Counted from the first letter of the stretch, positions 27,531 through 38,429 are shown. The stretch: 64,000 bases of DNA from Gemella sp. GL1 (GCF_013415365.1 NZ_JACBYB010000011.1:62001-126000); one strand, 5' to 3'. The notes: generated by a model not told the origin, from the letters alone. Numbers and translations are program-made.

Positions 27531-30083
27531 ATGAAATATACTCCAATGATAGAACAATACCTAGAAATAAAAAAAGAATATGAGGATTGTTTTTTATTTT
27601 ATAGATTAGGAGATTTTTATGAAATGTTTTTTGAGGATGCAATAAAAGCTTCAAAAATATTAGAAATAACATTAACGGGTCGAGAAGCTGGTGGTGAAGA
27701 AAAAATCCCAATGTGTGGTGTTCCCTTTCATTCGTCAGCTTCCTATATTGATGTTTTAGTAAATTCTGGGTACAAGGTTGCTATATGTGAGCAGGTAACA
27801 CCGGCCAAACAAGGAAAAATAGTTGAGCGAAAAGTGGTTCGTGTCGTGACACCGGGAACCTATATGTATTATAAAAACCTGGACGAAAATAATTATTTAG
27901 GAGCTATTTATAAGAATAATGATTATTATTTATCATTTGTAGATATAATGACAGGTGATGCAAAGAGTATTGTTTTCGCTACATTAGAAGAAGTTTTAGA
28001 TGAAATTTCTAAAAAGAATATAAAAGAGATTTTAAATTTAGATAATGCTCTCAAAAAATTAAATCAAATATACTTAACAACTAAGAATATTGATGTAAAT
28101 TTAGAATATTTCAATACTAAAAATATAAGTAATAAATATCAAAAATTAGTATGTAATAATTTGTTAAAATATATAGAAGATACTCAAGCAATCGATGTTA
28201 ATAATATTAAAGATTTTGAAATATATTCCAAAGATAGATATCTTTATATGACGAATTACTCACTTAAGAATTTAGAAATAAGTCAAAATATGTCTACTTC
28301 TAGTAAAAAGGGATCATTACTAAGTGTTATTGATAAAACAAAGACATCTGCAGGTTCTAGAAAAATAAAATTTTGGTTAGAAAATCCGCTTGTTAATTTA
28401 GATAAGATTAACAAAAGACAGAAAGTAGTATCAGATTTTATATCCCATTATTTCGAAAGAATAGAAATTCAAAATGCATTGAGAGATGTTTATGATTTAG
28501 AAAGAATATCTACAAAATTAGCATATAATATAATTACACCTAAAGAATTACTTAATTTAAAAAATACAATCAAAAAAATTCCTGAAATTAAATCAATATT
28601 GCAAACAATATCATCTGATAATATTGATGAATTAAATCAAGGCTTGGATTCATTATCGGATCTTAATGAATTTTTACAAATTTCTATTAACGAACAAGCT
28701 GGAAATACTATCAAAGAAGGAAATGTAATAAAGAAAAATTATAATGAAGACTTAGATAGATATAGGCATGCTAAAGAAAATGCTAGTAGAATGTTATTAG
28801 AAGTAGAACAAAAAGAGAAGAAAAGAACAGGAATTAAGAATCTTAAAATTGGATATAATAAGATATTTGGATACTATATTGAAATTACAAAAACATCTTT
28901 AAAGGATTTAGATACAGATGCTTTAGGATATATAAGGAAACAAACCTTATCGAATAATGAGCGATATATTTCAGAAGAATTAAAAAAAATAGAAGAATAT
29001 ATTTTAAATTCCTCTTCAAATATTGAAGAGTTGGAAGTATCTTTATTTCAAGAAGTGAAAGAAAGGGTTAAAAAATATATACCAGATCTACAAAAATTAG
29101 CAGATAAATTAAGTGAATTAGATGTATATATAGCACTAGCAAATGTTGCGGAAGAGTATAATTATGTAAGACCCAGTTTCAATTTTAATAAGATAGTGGA
29201 TATAAAAGAAGCCAGACATCCAATTGTTGAGAGAATGGTCAGATCAGATACTTATGTGAGTAATGATTGTAAATTTTCTAAGAAAGATAATATTTTACTT
29301 ATAACAGGGCCTAATATGTCTGGTAAGTCTACTTATATGCGGCAATTAGCTTTAATTGTTATTCTGGCCCAAATAGGTTCATATGTTCCTTGTAGTAAAG
29401 CAAATTTACCAATTTTTGATAAGATTTTTACAAGAATAGGTGCTTCGGATGATTTAGCGGGCGGGAAATCTACATTTATGGTTGAGATGATAGAAGCTAA
29501 AAAAGCTTTAGTAGAGTCTACTAAGGATTCTTTATTAATTTTTGATGAAATTGGAAGAGGTACATCTACGTATGATGGTATTGCATTAGCACAAGCTATA
29601 TTGGAATACATTAATAAGAAAATAGGATGTAAGACATTGTTTTCAACTCACTATCATGAATTAACAAAATTAGAAAATATTGAGCAAGGTATTAGAAATA
29701 TTCATGTAACTGCAAAAGAAGAAAATGGACGATTATTTTTTTTATATAAGGTAAAGTATGGAGCTATTGAAAAAAGTTATGGAATTCATGTTGCGCAATT
29801 AGCTGAGTTGCCAAGTGAAATTATAGAAAATGCTAATAATATTCTTATAGATTTAGAACAGGGAAATGTACGGAATATATTACCGAATAAAAAAATAGAA
29901 AAAAAAGAAGAGACAGAAAATAAAACTTATACTAAATTATCATTTGATTTGGATAATGATAGTGAATTAGAAAAGTATGGGGAAGTTGAAAAAATTTTGA
30001 GTAATATAGATTTATTAAATACAACACCTCTTCAAGCAATAAATATATTAGGTAAGTTGAAAGATAATTTAAATAAGAGGTAG
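27531..30083 (+). CDS. mutS: DNA mismatch repair protein MutS
   Basis: Finds mismatches and small loops and starts repair with MutL. It is 850 residues. The mismatch-contact motif GDFYEMFF lies near residue 25, Walker A GPNMSGKST at about 593, and DEIGRGTSTYDG follows. I chose the ATG at 27531 with AGGTG 6 bases before; the in-frame GTG at 27522 overlaps that site. First gene of a tight run mutS-mutL-miaA-recX-lepA-hemW. mutL follows after 4 bases. Confidence 0.97.
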   Translation: MKYTPMIEQYLEIKKEYEDCFLFYRLGDFYEMFFEDAIKASKILEITLTGREAGGEEKIPMCGVPFHSSASYIDVLVNSGYKVAICEQVTPAKQGKIVERKVVRVVTPGTYMYYKNLDENNYLGAIYKNNDYYLSFVDIMTGDAKSIVFATLEEVLDEISKKNIKEILNLDNALKKLNQIYLTTKNIDVNLEYFNTKNISNKYQKLVCNNLLKYIEDTQAIDVNNIKDFEIYSKDRYLYMTNYSLKNLEISQNMSTSSKKGSLLSVIDKTKTSAGSRKIKFWLENPLVNLDKINKRQKVVSDFISHYFERIEIQNALRDVYDLERISTKLAYNIITPKELLNLKNTIKKIPEIKSILQTISSDNIDELNQGLDSLSDLNEFLQISINEQAGNTIKEGNVIKKNYNEDLDRYRHAKENASRMLLEVEQKEKKRTGIKNLKIGYNKIFGYYIEITKTSLKDLDTDALGYIRKQTLSNNERYISEELKKIEEYILNSSSNIEELEVSLFQEVKERVKKYIPDLQKLADKLSELDVYIALANVAEEYNYVRPSFNFNKIVDIKEARHPIVERMVRSDTYVSNDCKFSKKDNILLITGPNMSGKSTYMRQLALIVILAQIGSYVPCSKANLPIFDKIFTRIGASDDLAGGKSTFMVEMIEAKKALVESTKDSLLIFDEIGRGTSTYDGIALAQAILEYINKKIGCKTLFSTHYHELTKLENIEQGIRNIHVTAKEENGRLFFLYKVKYGAIEKSYGIHVAQLAELPSEIIENANNILIDLEQGNVRNILPNKKIEKKEETENKTYTKLSFDLDNDSELEKYGEVEKILSNIDLLNTTPLQAINILGKLKDNLNKR

Positions 30084-30087
30084 ATAT

Positions 30088-31923
30088 ATGGGTATAATAA
30101 ATATTTTATCAGAAACACTCTCTGACAAAATTGCTGCAGGAGAGGTTGTTGAACGACCTGCTTCAGTTGTAAAAGAATTATTAGAAAATTCTTTAGATGC
30201 GGGTAGTGATAATATAAAAATTATAATTAAAGAATTTGGAATTGAAGAAATAAGAATAATTGATAATGGTGAAGGTATTGCTAATGATGATATAGAAAAA
30301 GCGTTTATGCGTCATGCTACTAGTAAAATTAAATCAGACTATGACTTATTTCATATAGAAACTTTAGGATTCAGAGGAGAGGCATTAGCTAGTATTGCAT
30401 CTGTTTCTAATATAGAAATAAAATCTTGTTCGGGGGAAAAACAAGGGAAATTATTAGAAATAAGTGGTGGGAAAATAAAAAATAATACTTATTATGCTCC
30501 TATTAAAGGGACAGATATTTCTATAAGAAATTTATTTTTTAATACTCCAGCTCGATTAAAATATTTAAAAAATAAATATACGGAACAAGCGGCAATAACA
30601 ACTATCGTTCAAAAAATTGCTTTATCTAATCCAAATGTATCTTTTGAATTACTGATGGATGATAAAATTATACTAAAAACCTATGGTGATGGTGATATTA
30701 GGAAATTAATATCTAAAGTTTATAATTTTTCTATTGCAAAAAATATGATGGAACTCATTAAAGAAAATGATGATTATAAAGTTTCTGCATTTATTTCTAA
30801 TCCAGAAGAAACTAGATCTAATAAAAGTTATATAAATATCTTCATCAATGGAAGATATATTAAAAATTATTCTATACAAAATGCAGTCATAGATGCATAT
30901 GGAACATTATTGATGAAAAATAGATATCCAATAGTAATTTTGAATATTGGAATGAATCCAGTTTTATTAGATGTCAATGTACATCCGACAAAACAAGAAG
31001 TTAGATTATCTAAAGAATCTGAACTGATAGAAATAATAAAATCTGGAATACAAGAAAGACTATCTAATGCAACTTATATACCTGATGGAATAAATAATGT
31101 TATTAGAAAAAAAGAAAAACAAGCGGAACAATTAGATTTTACAGATTACTTAGATAGTCATTTTGTTGTTAAAACAGAAAAAAATGATATTAATAGTGAA
31201 GAAATAAGTGATCTTTCTAATATAAATACTATAAATGAAGCTGATAATTTTAATTATGTTTTCGATATAAATGATGAAGTAGTGTTTTTTGATAGTAACA
31301 GTGAATCGATGATAGAAGAAGTAGATAATAATTTTTCAGAAAAAAAATTACCTCAAATAAAGGTAATAACACAATTATTTAAAACTTATATTCTTGGAGA
31401 AACAGGAGATGAATTATATCTTATAGATCAACATGCAGCACAGGAAAGATATAATTTTGAAAAATTTCAAAAACTTTTTTCTGAACAAAAGTATGCTGCC
31501 AAACAATTATTAATTCCAATTGTATTTAATTTTTCACCTAATGAAATGAGTAATATTAAAGATATATTATATAGACTAACAGAATTGCAAATTGATTTAC
31601 AAGAATTTGGAAATAATGCCTATATTTTAAGGTATTATCCGATATGGATACAAGAAGATATAGAGGGGACAGTAAGAGAAATAATAGAAAAAATTGTTAA
31701 AAACAAGTCAATAACTTTTAAAGATTTAAGGCATGATGCAATTGCAATGGCCAGCTGTAAAGCATCTATAAAAGCTAATCAAGTATTAAGCATAGATGAA
31801 ATGAGAAAAGTGGTGGATGATTTATATTCTTGTGAAAATCCATTTACTTGTCCTCATGGAAGACCTATTATAAGTAAGTTGAGTAAGACTGACTTAGAAA
31901 AGATGTTTAAAAGAATTGTTTAA
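30088..31923 (+). CDS. mutL: DNA mismatch repair protein MutL
   Basis: ATPase and latent endonuclease that nicks the strand to be repaired. It is 611 residues. GHKL ATPase motifs: IAAGEVVERPASVVKELLENSLDAG and GFRGEALASIASV. The C-terminal metal-dependent nuclease motif DQHAAQERYNFE (about 447) matches DQHAxxExxxxE fully, and ACKASIKANQ and CPHGRP are also present. So this is the nicking type found in bacteria without MutH. It overlaps only noncoding upstream of miaA. Confidence 0.96.
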   Translation: MGIINILSETLSDKIAAGEVVERPASVVKELLENSLDAGSDNIKIIIKEFGIEEIRIIDNGEGIANDDIEKAFMRHATSKIKSDYDLFHIETLGFRGEALASIASVSNIEIKSCSGEKQGKLLEISGGKIKNNTYYAPIKGTDISIRNLFFNTPARLKYLKNKYTEQAAITTIVQKIALSNPNVSFELLMDDKIILKTYGDGDIRKLISKVYNFSIAKNMMELIKENDDYKVSAFISNPEETRSNKSYINIFINGRYIKNYSIQNAVIDAYGTLLMKNRYPIVILNIGMNPVLLDVNVHPTKQEVRLSKESELIEIIKSGIQERLSNATYIPDGINNVIRKKEKQAEQLDFTDYLDSHFVVKTEKNDINSEEISDLSNINTINEADNFNYVFDINDEVVFFDSNSESMIEEVDNNFSEKKLPQIKVITQLFKTYILGETGDELYLIDQHAAQERYNFEKFQKLFSEQKYAAKQLLIPIVFNFSPNEMSNIKDILYRLTELQIDLQEFGNNAYILRYYPIWIQEDIEGTVREIIEKIVKNKSITFKDLRHDAIAMASCKASIKANQVLSIDEMRKVVDDLYSCENPFTCPHGRPIISKLSKTDLEKMFKRIV

Positions 31924-31948
31924 AATATTGTTAAGAGGTAAAGATAAT

Positions 31949-32851
31949 ATGAAAATCCCTATTATTTCAATTGTAGGAGCAACAGCAGTTGGAAAAACAA
32001 CTTTAAGTATACAATTAGCTAAAAAATTTGATGCAGAGATTATATCAATAGACAGTGTTCAAATATATAAAGAATTTGATATTGGATCTGCAAAAGTTAA
32101 AAAAGATGAGATGGAGGGAGTAAAACATCATTTAATTGATATTTTAGATCCAACACAAAAATTTTCGGTGTATGATTTTCAAAAAATAGCAAGAAAAAAA
32201 ATAGAAGAAATATATAATAAGGGGAAGATTCCTATATTAATTGGGGGAAGTGGATATTATATGAATGCTGTTATATATGATTATTGTTTCGTTCAAAGAG
32301 ATACAGGTATAAAGAAAGTCAGTTTAGAGGAAATGTTGAAATATTTGAAAATTAATTTTCCAGATACATATGAAGATTTAGATTTAAAAAATGGAAGAAG
32401 GGTTATAAATGCATATAATAATGTAATTTCTTCTGGAAAGTCAACAGCTGATAATAAAAATGGTGGAAATATATTTTATAAATATGCTCCTCATGTAATA
32501 GTTCTAGATAGACCAAGAAAAATTATATATGACAGAATAAATAAAAGAGTAGCTAAGATGATAAAAGAAGGACTAATTGAAGAAGTTAGAAATATAGAGA
32601 TAAGTTACGGTCGTGACTTACAAGCAATGTCTTCCATAGGCTATAAAGAGGTACTTAATTATTTAGATGGAGATATATCTAAAGAAAAAATGATAGAGGA
32701 GATAGCTCAAAATTCTAGAAGATATGCTAAAAGACAACTTACATGGTTTAGAAATAAGTTAGTAGATAAATATTGGTATGATTTAGAGAAAACTGATTAT
32801 ACAGATATAGAAAAGAATATTGAGAGATTTTTAGGTAATAATTTTAAATGA
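31949..32851 (+). CDS. miaA: tRNA dimethylallyltransferase
   Basis: Adds a dimethylallyl group to N6 of A37 in tRNAs that read UNN codons. It is 300 residues. P-loop GATAVGKTT, ISIDSVQIYKEFDIGSAK, and GGSGYYMNAV are typical. The ATG at 31949 is chosen because AAGAGG lies upstream and the family starts here; the in-frame ATG at 31916 overlaps mutL. Its stop overlaps the recX start by 4 bases. mutS-mutL-miaA is a widespread order. Confidence 0.96.
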   Translation: MKIPIISIVGATAVGKTTLSIQLAKKFDAEIISIDSVQIYKEFDIGSAKVKKDEMEGVKHHLIDILDPTQKFSVYDFQKIARKKIEEIYNKGKIPILIGGSGYYMNAVIYDYCFVQRDTGIKKVSLEEMLKYLKINFPDTYEDLDLKNGRRVINAYNNVISSGKSTADNKNGGNIFYKYAPHVIVLDRPRKIIYDRINKRVAKMIKEGLIEEVRNIEISYGRDLQAMSSIGYKEVLNYLDGDISKEKMIEEIAQNSRRYAKRQLTWFRNKLVDKYWYDLEKTDYTDIEKNIERFLGNNFK

Positions 32852-33639
32852 AGATAAGTAATGTTGCTAAATTAAAGAAGTTTTATAAACTAGTATTAGA
32901 AAATCAAGATGAGGTGTATCTTCATGAAGATACAATTATTAAGTACAATCTTTATAAAAATAAAGAAATTACCGAAGAAGAACTAGTGAATATTAAAATT
33001 CATGATAAAAATGAATCTGCATTTACTTTTTCTCTTAACTACCTTAGTTATGGAATAAAAACAGAATATGAAATAGGTGAATATTTATTAAAAAAGGAAT
33101 TTTCAGAAGAGAGTATTGTATTTGCAATAAAAAAGTTAAGAAAACTTAAGTATATTGATGATTTTAATTATGCACAGGTTTATACAAGAGATAGATTTTT
33201 CTTTAAATATAAAGGACCAGAGTACATAAGAAAACAACTTAAAAGTAAAAAAATATTGGAAGAATATATAGAGAGTACGATTTTAAATATATGTACGGAT
33301 AAGCAAATTCGTAATAATATATATAAATTAATTCTTAAAGAATTTAATAAGGGGATATTACCAGAAAATAAGAAAATTCAAAAAATTACTACTAAACTTT
33401 ACACAAATGGATATTCTTTTGATATAATAAAAGATGTCTTTTCGCAGTTTTTAGATGAGAAAGATTCACGTAAAAAAGATAAAGATATTATTGAAAAATA
33501 TTATAAAAAAGCTTATTCTAAACTATCGAAGAAATATAAAGATAGGTATAAGTTAAAACAAAAAGTTATAGAAAAATTAATGAGAGATGGATTTTCTTAC
33601 GATAGTATAATGGATTATTTATCTCAAATAGAATATTAA
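32848..33639 (+). CDS. recX: Regulatory protein RecX
   Basis: Binds RecA filaments and modulates their activity. It is 263 residues, like Bacillus RecX. It is built of repeated three-helix units: IGEYLLKKEFSEESI with LKYIDDFNYAQVYTRDR, and near the end YKLKQKVIEKLMRDGFSYDSI. The start is an ATGA overlap with miaA, so it is probably translated by coupling. Highly Lys-rich, as expected. No sign of truncation. Confidence 0.9.
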   Translation: MKISNVAKLKKFYKLVLENQDEVYLHEDTIIKYNLYKNKEITEEELVNIKIHDKNESAFTFSLNYLSYGIKTEYEIGEYLLKKEFSEESIVFAIKKLRKLKYIDDFNYAQVYTRDRFFFKYKGPEYIRKQLKSKKILEEYIESTILNICTDKQIRNNIYKLILKEFNKGILPENKKIQKITTKLYTNGYSFDIIKDVFSQFLDEKDSRKKDKDIIEKYYKKAYSKLSKKYKDRYKLKQKVIEKLMRDGFSYDSIMDYLSQIEY

Positions 33640-33651
33640 AGGAAGATACAT

Positions 33652-35469
33652 ATGGATAAAAGAAATGAAAGGCAAAAAAAAATAAGAAACTTTTCTATAA
33701 TCGCTCATATAGATCATGGAAAATCTACTTTAGCCGATAGAATTTTAGAAAAAACAAAAGCTATTGAATCTAGGGAAATGAAAGCTCAACTTCTAGATTC
33801 TATGGATATAGAGAGGGAACGAGGAATAACTATAAAGTTAAACGCTGTTAAACTTAATTATACGGCTAACAATGGAGAAGAGTATATATTTCACCTTATA
33901 GATACGCCAGGGCATGTGGATTTTACTTATGAAGTATCTCGTTCTTTGGCAGCGTGTGAAGGTGCAATACTAGTGGTTGATGCTGCTCAAGGTATTGAAG
34001 CACAAACATTGGCTAATGTTTATTTAGCATTAGATAATAATTTAGAGATTATCCCTATAATTAATAAGATAGATTTACCAGCAGCTGATCCAGAAAAAGT
34101 AAAAATGGAAATTGAGGATGTCATAGGATTACCGACTGATAATATAGTATTGGCGTCCGCCAAATCAGGAATAGGTATTGAAGAAATTTTAGAGCAGATA
34201 GTTGAATATATACCATCTCCAGATGGAGATTCAAATAAATCATTGCAAGCTCTTATTTTTGATTCAGTTTATGATCCGTATAGAGGAGTGGTTGTTTCTG
34301 TAAGAATTAAGAATGGAAGTGTAAAACCAGGAGATAAAATCAAGATGATGTCTACAGGAAGTGTATTTGATGTAACAGAAGTAGGTATTCACACACCTAA
34401 AGAACAACAAGTAGATGAGCTTACAGTTGGAGATGTAGGATATATTTGTGCATCTATTAAAAATGTAAGTGAAACAAGTGTGGGAGATACTATAACTTTA
34501 GCAACAAATCCTGCAAAAGTAGCGCTGCCAGGATATCGTAAATTAAATCCAATGGTGTATTGTGGTTTATACCCTATAGACTCAGCTAAATATAATGATT
34601 TACGAGAAGCACTTGAAAAATTAGAAATTAATGATTCTGCTCTGCAGTTTGAGGCAGAGACATCTCAAGCTCTAGGTTTTGGATTTAGATGTGGTTTTTT
34701 AGGAATGTTGCATATGGAAATAATTCAAGAGCGTATTGAACGAGAATTTAATATAGAAATTATTGCAACAGCTCCTTCGGTTATATACAAAGTTGAATTG
34801 ACAGATGGTTCTACTATAGAAGTATCTAATCCATCAGAGATGCCAGAACCACAGAAAATAGTGCAAATAAAAGAGCCTTATGTTAAATCAAGTGTAATGG
34901 TACCTAACGATTATGTGGGATCTGTAATGGAATTATGTCAGAAGAAGCGTGGTACATTTATAAATATGGATTATATTGATTCTACTAGGGTAAATATTAC
35001 GTATGATATGCCCTTGTCAGAAATAGTATTTGATTTCTTTGATCAGTTAAAATCTAATACTAAAGGTTATGCTTCATTTGATTATGAAATGACAGGATAT
35101 CAGGCAAGTAATTTAGTAAAAATGGATATTTTATTGAATGGAGATCAAGTCGATGCCTTAAGCTTTATTGTACACAGAGAATTTGCATATCATCGAGGTA
35201 AAGCAATAGTTGAAAAACTTAGAAAATTAATCCCAAGACAGCAATTTGAAATACCAGTACAGGCAGCTGTTGGAAATAAAATAGTTTCTCGAGAAACTAT
35301 TAAAGCAGTTCGTAAAAATGTAATTGCAAAATGCTACGGTGGAGATATTAGTAGGAAAAAGAAATTATTAGAGAATCAAAAGAAAGGTAAGGAAAGAATG
35401 AAAGCAGTAGGAAGTGTAGAAGTTCCTCAAGATGCATTCATGGCGGTTTTAAAGATGGATGAAGAATAA
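33652..35469 (+). CDS. lepA: Elongation factor 4 (LepA)
   Basis: Ribosome-associated GTPase implicated in back-translocation and ribosome assembly under stress. It is 605 residues. G1 [11 protein letters not shown]3 DTPGHVDF, G4 [10 protein letters not shown], and the LepA-specific C-terminal block ending [16 protein letters not shown]-like. It overlaps the next gene, hemW, by 11 bases; the lepA-hemW pair is normal in Bacilli, though hrcA-grpE-dnaK do not follow here. Confidence 0.97.
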   Translation: MDKRNERQKKIRNFSIIAHIDHGKSTLADRILEKTKAIESREMKAQLLDSMDIERERGITIKLNAVKLNYTANNGEEYIFHLIDTPGHVDFTYEVSRSLAACEGAILVVDAAQGIEAQTLANVYLALDNNLEIIPIINKIDLPAADPEKVKMEIEDVIGLPTDNIVLASAKSGIGIEEILEQIVEYIPSPDGDSNKSLQALIFDSVYDPYRGVVVSVRIKNGSVKPGDKIKMMSTGSVFDVTEVGIHTPKEQQVDELTVGDVGYICASIKNVSETSVGDTITLATNPAKVALPGYRKLNPMVYCGLYPIDSAKYNDLREALEKLEINDSALQFEAETSQALGFGFRCGFLGMLHMEIIQERIEREFNIEIIATAPSVIYKVELTDGSTIEVSNPSEMPEPQKIVQIKEPYVKSSVMVPNDYVGSVMELCQKKRGTFINMDYIDSTRVNITYDMPLSEIVFDFFDQLKSNTKGYASFDYEMTGYQASNLVKMDILLNGDQVDALSFIVHREFAYHRGKAIVEKLRKLIPRQQFEIPVQAAVGNKIVSRETIKAVRKNVIAKCYGGDISRKKKLLENQKKGKERMKAVGSVEVPQDAFMAVLKMDEE

Positions 35470-36559
35470 TGATATAAAAAGAGGAATATATATACATATT
35501 CCTCTTTGTGATTATATGTGTCCTTATTGTAATTATAATGCCGAAATGATAAATAATAAAAAATATGTAAATAAATATGTAGACTGTATTATAAAAGAAA
35601 TTGAAAATTTAAAAATAGATGGAAATATAAATACTATTTATATAGGTGGAGGTAGTCCTAATTTTATTTCAGATTTAAGTATGGAAGATTTGTTAGCTGT
35701 TATTTGCAATAAAATTGATATTTTAAAACTTGATGAATATACTATTGAAGCTAAGCCTAATGAGTTAGAAAAAAAAAGGATACATATTTTAAAAAAATAT
35801 GGAATAAATAGAGTTTCTATGCCCATTCAAACTCTTAAAGCAAGTGATAAAGAATGTTTAGGGTTAAAATATTCAAAAATTGATGTGGAGTCCGCTATTA
35901 ATAATTTATATAATGAAGGTATTAGTAATATCAGTACAGATTTACTATTACTTAATTACAAGAGAAGTACTATAGAAAGTATATTGGATGAAATTGAAAG
36001 TTATAAAATTAATCATGTGACTTGTTATTCACTTGATGAATTTCTAAACAATGATATGACAAATGAAATTGAATATGAGTATATTATTGGTTTATTAAAG
36101 AATAGAGGATATAGTCAATACGATCTAATAAATTTTTCTAAAAATTATTCTAAAGGTATACATAATTCTAATTATTGGAAAAGAGGAGAGTATTATGCCG
36201 TAGGTGCGGGAGCACATGGTTTTATAAACGGATGTAGATATTCAAATTATAGTGATATAAAAGAATATATTTATAGAGTTGAAAATGGAATGACTAGTAT
36301 AGAAACAGTTAAAAATTTATCTTTTAAAGAACGAATAGAGGAAGAATTTTTTTTAGGTCTTCAACTGTTGGAAGGTATTAATATAGAAGAATTGAATTCA
36401 AAATATCTACTTAATACACTAGATATATACCGTTCAATAATAAATAAGCATATAAATTTTGGGAATTTAAAGTTAAATAAAAAAATATTAAAATTAACTA
36501 ACAAAGGTTTGCTTAACTCTAGTGAGGTCCTGTCTGATTTTTTGATTGATGAAATATAA
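35459..36559 (+). CDS. hemW: Radical SAM heme chaperone HemW
   Basis: Radical SAM protein related to HemN that binds heme and delivers it to membrane proteins. It is 366 residues. [17 protein letters not shown] carries the CxxxCxxC iron-sulphur motif; there is no extra CxC cysteine as in true HemN oxygen-independent oxidases, which favours HemW. GGGSPN (usually GGGTPS) and the later GAGAHGF follow. It starts inside the end of lepA. Its presence fits a genome with cytochrome bd, whose genes lie at 58.6 kb onward. Confidence 0.88.
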   Translation: MKNNDIKRGIYIHIPLCDYMCPYCNYNAEMINNKKYVNKYVDCIIKEIENLKIDGNINTIYIGGGSPNFISDLSMEDLLAVICNKIDILKLDEYTIEAKPNELEKKRIHILKKYGINRVSMPIQTLKASDKECLGLKYSKIDVESAINNLYNEGISNISTDLLLLNYKRSTIESILDEIESYKINHVTCYSLDEFLNNDMTNEIEYEYIIGLLKNRGYSQYDLINFSKNYSKGIHNSNYWKRGEYYAVGAGAHGFINGCRYSNYSDIKEYIYRVENGMTSIETVKNLSFKERIEEEFFLGLQLLEGINIEELNSKYLLNTLDIYRSIINKHINFGNLKLNKKILKLTNKGLLNSSEVLSDFLIDEI

Positions 36560-36568
36560 ACACTATAT

Positions 36569-36598
36569 TTGACAATGCATCTAAAAATTTGTTATAAT
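36569..36598 (+). promoter_or_regulatory. Promoter of the SRP RNA gene
   Basis: TTGACA (36569-36574), 18-base spacer, TATAAT (36593-36598). The predicted start near 36604 matches the 5' end of the SRP RNA. Confidence 0.85.
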
Positions 36599-36602
36599 TT
36601 TA

Positions 36603-36867
36603 GTATGCTAGGTGGGGAGTTAGCGGTGCCCTGTACTTGCAAGCCGCTTTAGCAAGACTGAATACCGAGATTCGGGTAGTTATTGTGATGACGAGTTCAA
36701 CACGTAGTGTTGAGATTGAGGCATCTTGTGACGTAATGCTTATGAACCATGTCAGGTCAGGAATGAAGCAGCATTAAGTAAGTTTTTATGGGTGCAAGTT
36801 TTTGTCAAGGTTGAGCTGTCGATTGAACTAACGGTTGTGAAAATTATTCAACTCTCGGTTGCATATA
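36603..36867 (+). ncRNA. ffs: Signal recognition particle RNA, Bacillus type with Alu domain
   Basis: Scaffold RNA of SRP, which targets membrane proteins with Ffh and FtsY. Domain IV is unmistakable: AACCATGTCAGGTC then AGGAATGAAGCAGCA at about 36748-36775. The 5' part (GCTAGGTGGGGAG, TTAGCGGTGCCCTGTAC) is the Alu domain of the long Gram-positive type. TATGC (36604-36608) can pair with GCATA (36861-36865), marking the ends. Length about 265, normal for Bacilli. It has its own promoter and terminator. Ends are accurate to a few bases. Confidence 0.95.
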
Positions 36868-36889
36868 TACTGTGTGATTGTTAATTAAT

Positions 36890-36925
36890 TTGGAATGAAT
36901 CTGTGGATTTATTCCAATTTTTTTT
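36890..36925 (+). terminator. Terminator of the SRP RNA
   Basis: TTGGAATGAATC (36890-36901) pairs with GATTTATTCCAA (36906-36917), one wobble pair, loop TGTG, followed by eight T. The MATE gene starts 16 bases later, so it either depends on read-through or has its own promoter that I could not find. Confidence 0.88.
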
Positions 36926-36940
36926 GAAGGAGATATTATA

Positions 36941-38284
36941 ATGTTTGATTCACTTGATACGCGAAAACAAATTTATCAATTTATAAAATTATTATTTCCA
37001 ATAATGATCTATCAAATGATTTCGTATTCATCAGGTATGATTGGAACCTTTATGGTTGGGAATTATAGTGAAATAGAGCTTGCAGGAGTTAGTATGGGAA
37101 TTAATATATGGACACCAATTTTTTCTGTAATTTCAACACTTGTAGTAGCAATAATACCTATAGTTTCTCAATTAATAGGAGATGGTAAAGAAAAAACAAT
37201 ACCAGGCAAAGTTAGACAATTTATTTATGTAGCACTATTTATATCGATAATGATATCTATTTTAGTATATTTTTCAATAGATTATATAATCGATAGGATA
37301 GTACTTAATGATGAGATTGTAGAAATAACAAAACTATTTTTAAAATACCAAGCATTTGGATTAATTCCTATGACTTTATATGTAACTTTACGATCATTTA
37401 TTGATAGTTTAGGCTTAACAAGATTGTCAATGATTGTAATGCTAGTATATGTACCCATCAATGTGCTATTAAGTTATATTTTTATCTTCGGTAAATTTGG
37501 TGCTATTGAATATGGAGGAGTAGGATTAGCCATATCTACAAATATAACTTATATTTTTTCATTAATAATTGTTATTTTTTTAGTGATAAAGCACCCTAAA
37601 ATAAAAAAATATCAAATTTTCAAAATTGAAAAATTGAATATAGAAGTATGGTATGAAATATTTAAATTAGGACTTCCGATGGCACTAGCTGCTTTATTAG
37701 AAACTCTAGTCTTTTCGGCTTTATCTCTAATGGTATCTATTTTTGATACTATAACTATAGCAGCACATCAAGCAGCATTAAATTTTGCTGGTTTTTTATA
37801 TGCTTTACCCATGAGCATTTCTAGTGCATTGACTATTGTAGTTGCTTATCAAGTAGGTGCTAAAAATTACAATCAAGCAGATAAATATGTAAAAATAGGA
37901 ATGTGTGTATCTATTGGACTAGCTACAATAGTAGCATGTCTTATATATATTTCAAGATCAATAATTCCATATCTGTATGGGAAAGATTTAAATTTTCTTA
38001 AATTAAATAGTTATTTATTACTATTCGTAGTATGTTTTGTAATATTAGATTCTTTTTCTGCATGTTTAGTGGGTGTATTAAGAGCTTATAAACAAGTATT
38101 TCCAACATGTTTAGCTCAGTTAATAGGGTATTATTTAATTGGATTACCACTTGCATTTTATTTTCTGTATAAAACAAAATTAGGTGTTCAGTCATTATGG
38201 ATAGCGTGGATTATAGGCTTAACTATTTATGCATTTTGCATGATTATATATTATTTAAAAGTTTTAAAAAAGAATAGATTATAA
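36941..38284 (+). CDS. MATE family multidrug/toxin exporter (NorM/DinF type)
   Basis: Membrane antiporter of 447 residues with 12 hydrophobic segments in two related halves. The N-terminal half has the ELAGVSMGINIWTPIFS block, and the second half has AHQAALNFAGFLYALPMS, both typical of NorM-like MATE proteins that export cationic compounds with Na+ or H+. The substrate is unknown. Strong ribosome binding site AAGGAG. It stands alone between the SRP RNA and the tRNA operon. Confidence 0.9.
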   Translation: MFDSLDTRKQIYQFIKLLFPIMIYQMISYSSGMIGTFMVGNYSEIELAGVSMGINIWTPIFSVISTLVVAIIPIVSQLIGDGKEKTIPGKVRQFIYVALFISIMISILVYFSIDYIIDRIVLNDEIVEITKLFLKYQAFGLIPMTLYVTLRSFIDSLGLTRLSMIVMLVYVPINVLLSYIFIFGKFGAIEYGGVGLAISTNITYIFSLIIVIFLVIKHPKIKKYQIFKIEKLNIEVWYEIFKLGLPMALAALLETLVFSALSLMVSIFDTITIAAHQAALNFAGFLYALPMSISSALTIVVAYQVGAKNYNQADKYVKIGMCVSIGLATIVACLIYISRSIIPYLYGKDLNFLKLNSYLLLFVVCFVILDSFSACLVGVLRAYKQVFPTCLAQLIGYYLIGLPLAFYFLYKTKLGVQSLWIAWIIGLTIYAFCMIIYYLKVLKKNRL

Positions 38285-38298
38285 AATGAAAAAAAATG

Positions 38299-38327
38299 TT
38301 GACAAAAATCAAAAAGAGTTATATAAT
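38299..38327 (+). promoter_or_regulatory. Consensus promoter of the tRNA operon
   Basis: TTGACA (38299-38304), 17-base spacer, TATAAT (38322-38327), a perfect sigma-A consensus, 26 bases before the first tRNA. Confidence 0.93.
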
Positions 38328-38352
38328 TATATTTGTTCTTAAGGAACAATAT

Positions 38353-38426
38353 TCCACAGTAGCTCAGTTGGTAGTAGCATCTGACTGTTAATCAGAGGGT
38401 CGCAGGTTCGAGTCCTGCCTGTGGAG
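38353..38426 (+). tRNA. tRNA-Asn (GTT)
   Basis: Acceptor TCCACAG/CTGTGGA, anticodon GTT at 38387-38389, T arm GGTTCGAGTCC. The 3' CCA is not encoded. First gene of the tRNA operon; only 3 bases precede the next tRNA. Confidence 0.96.
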
Positions 38427-38429
38427 TTT

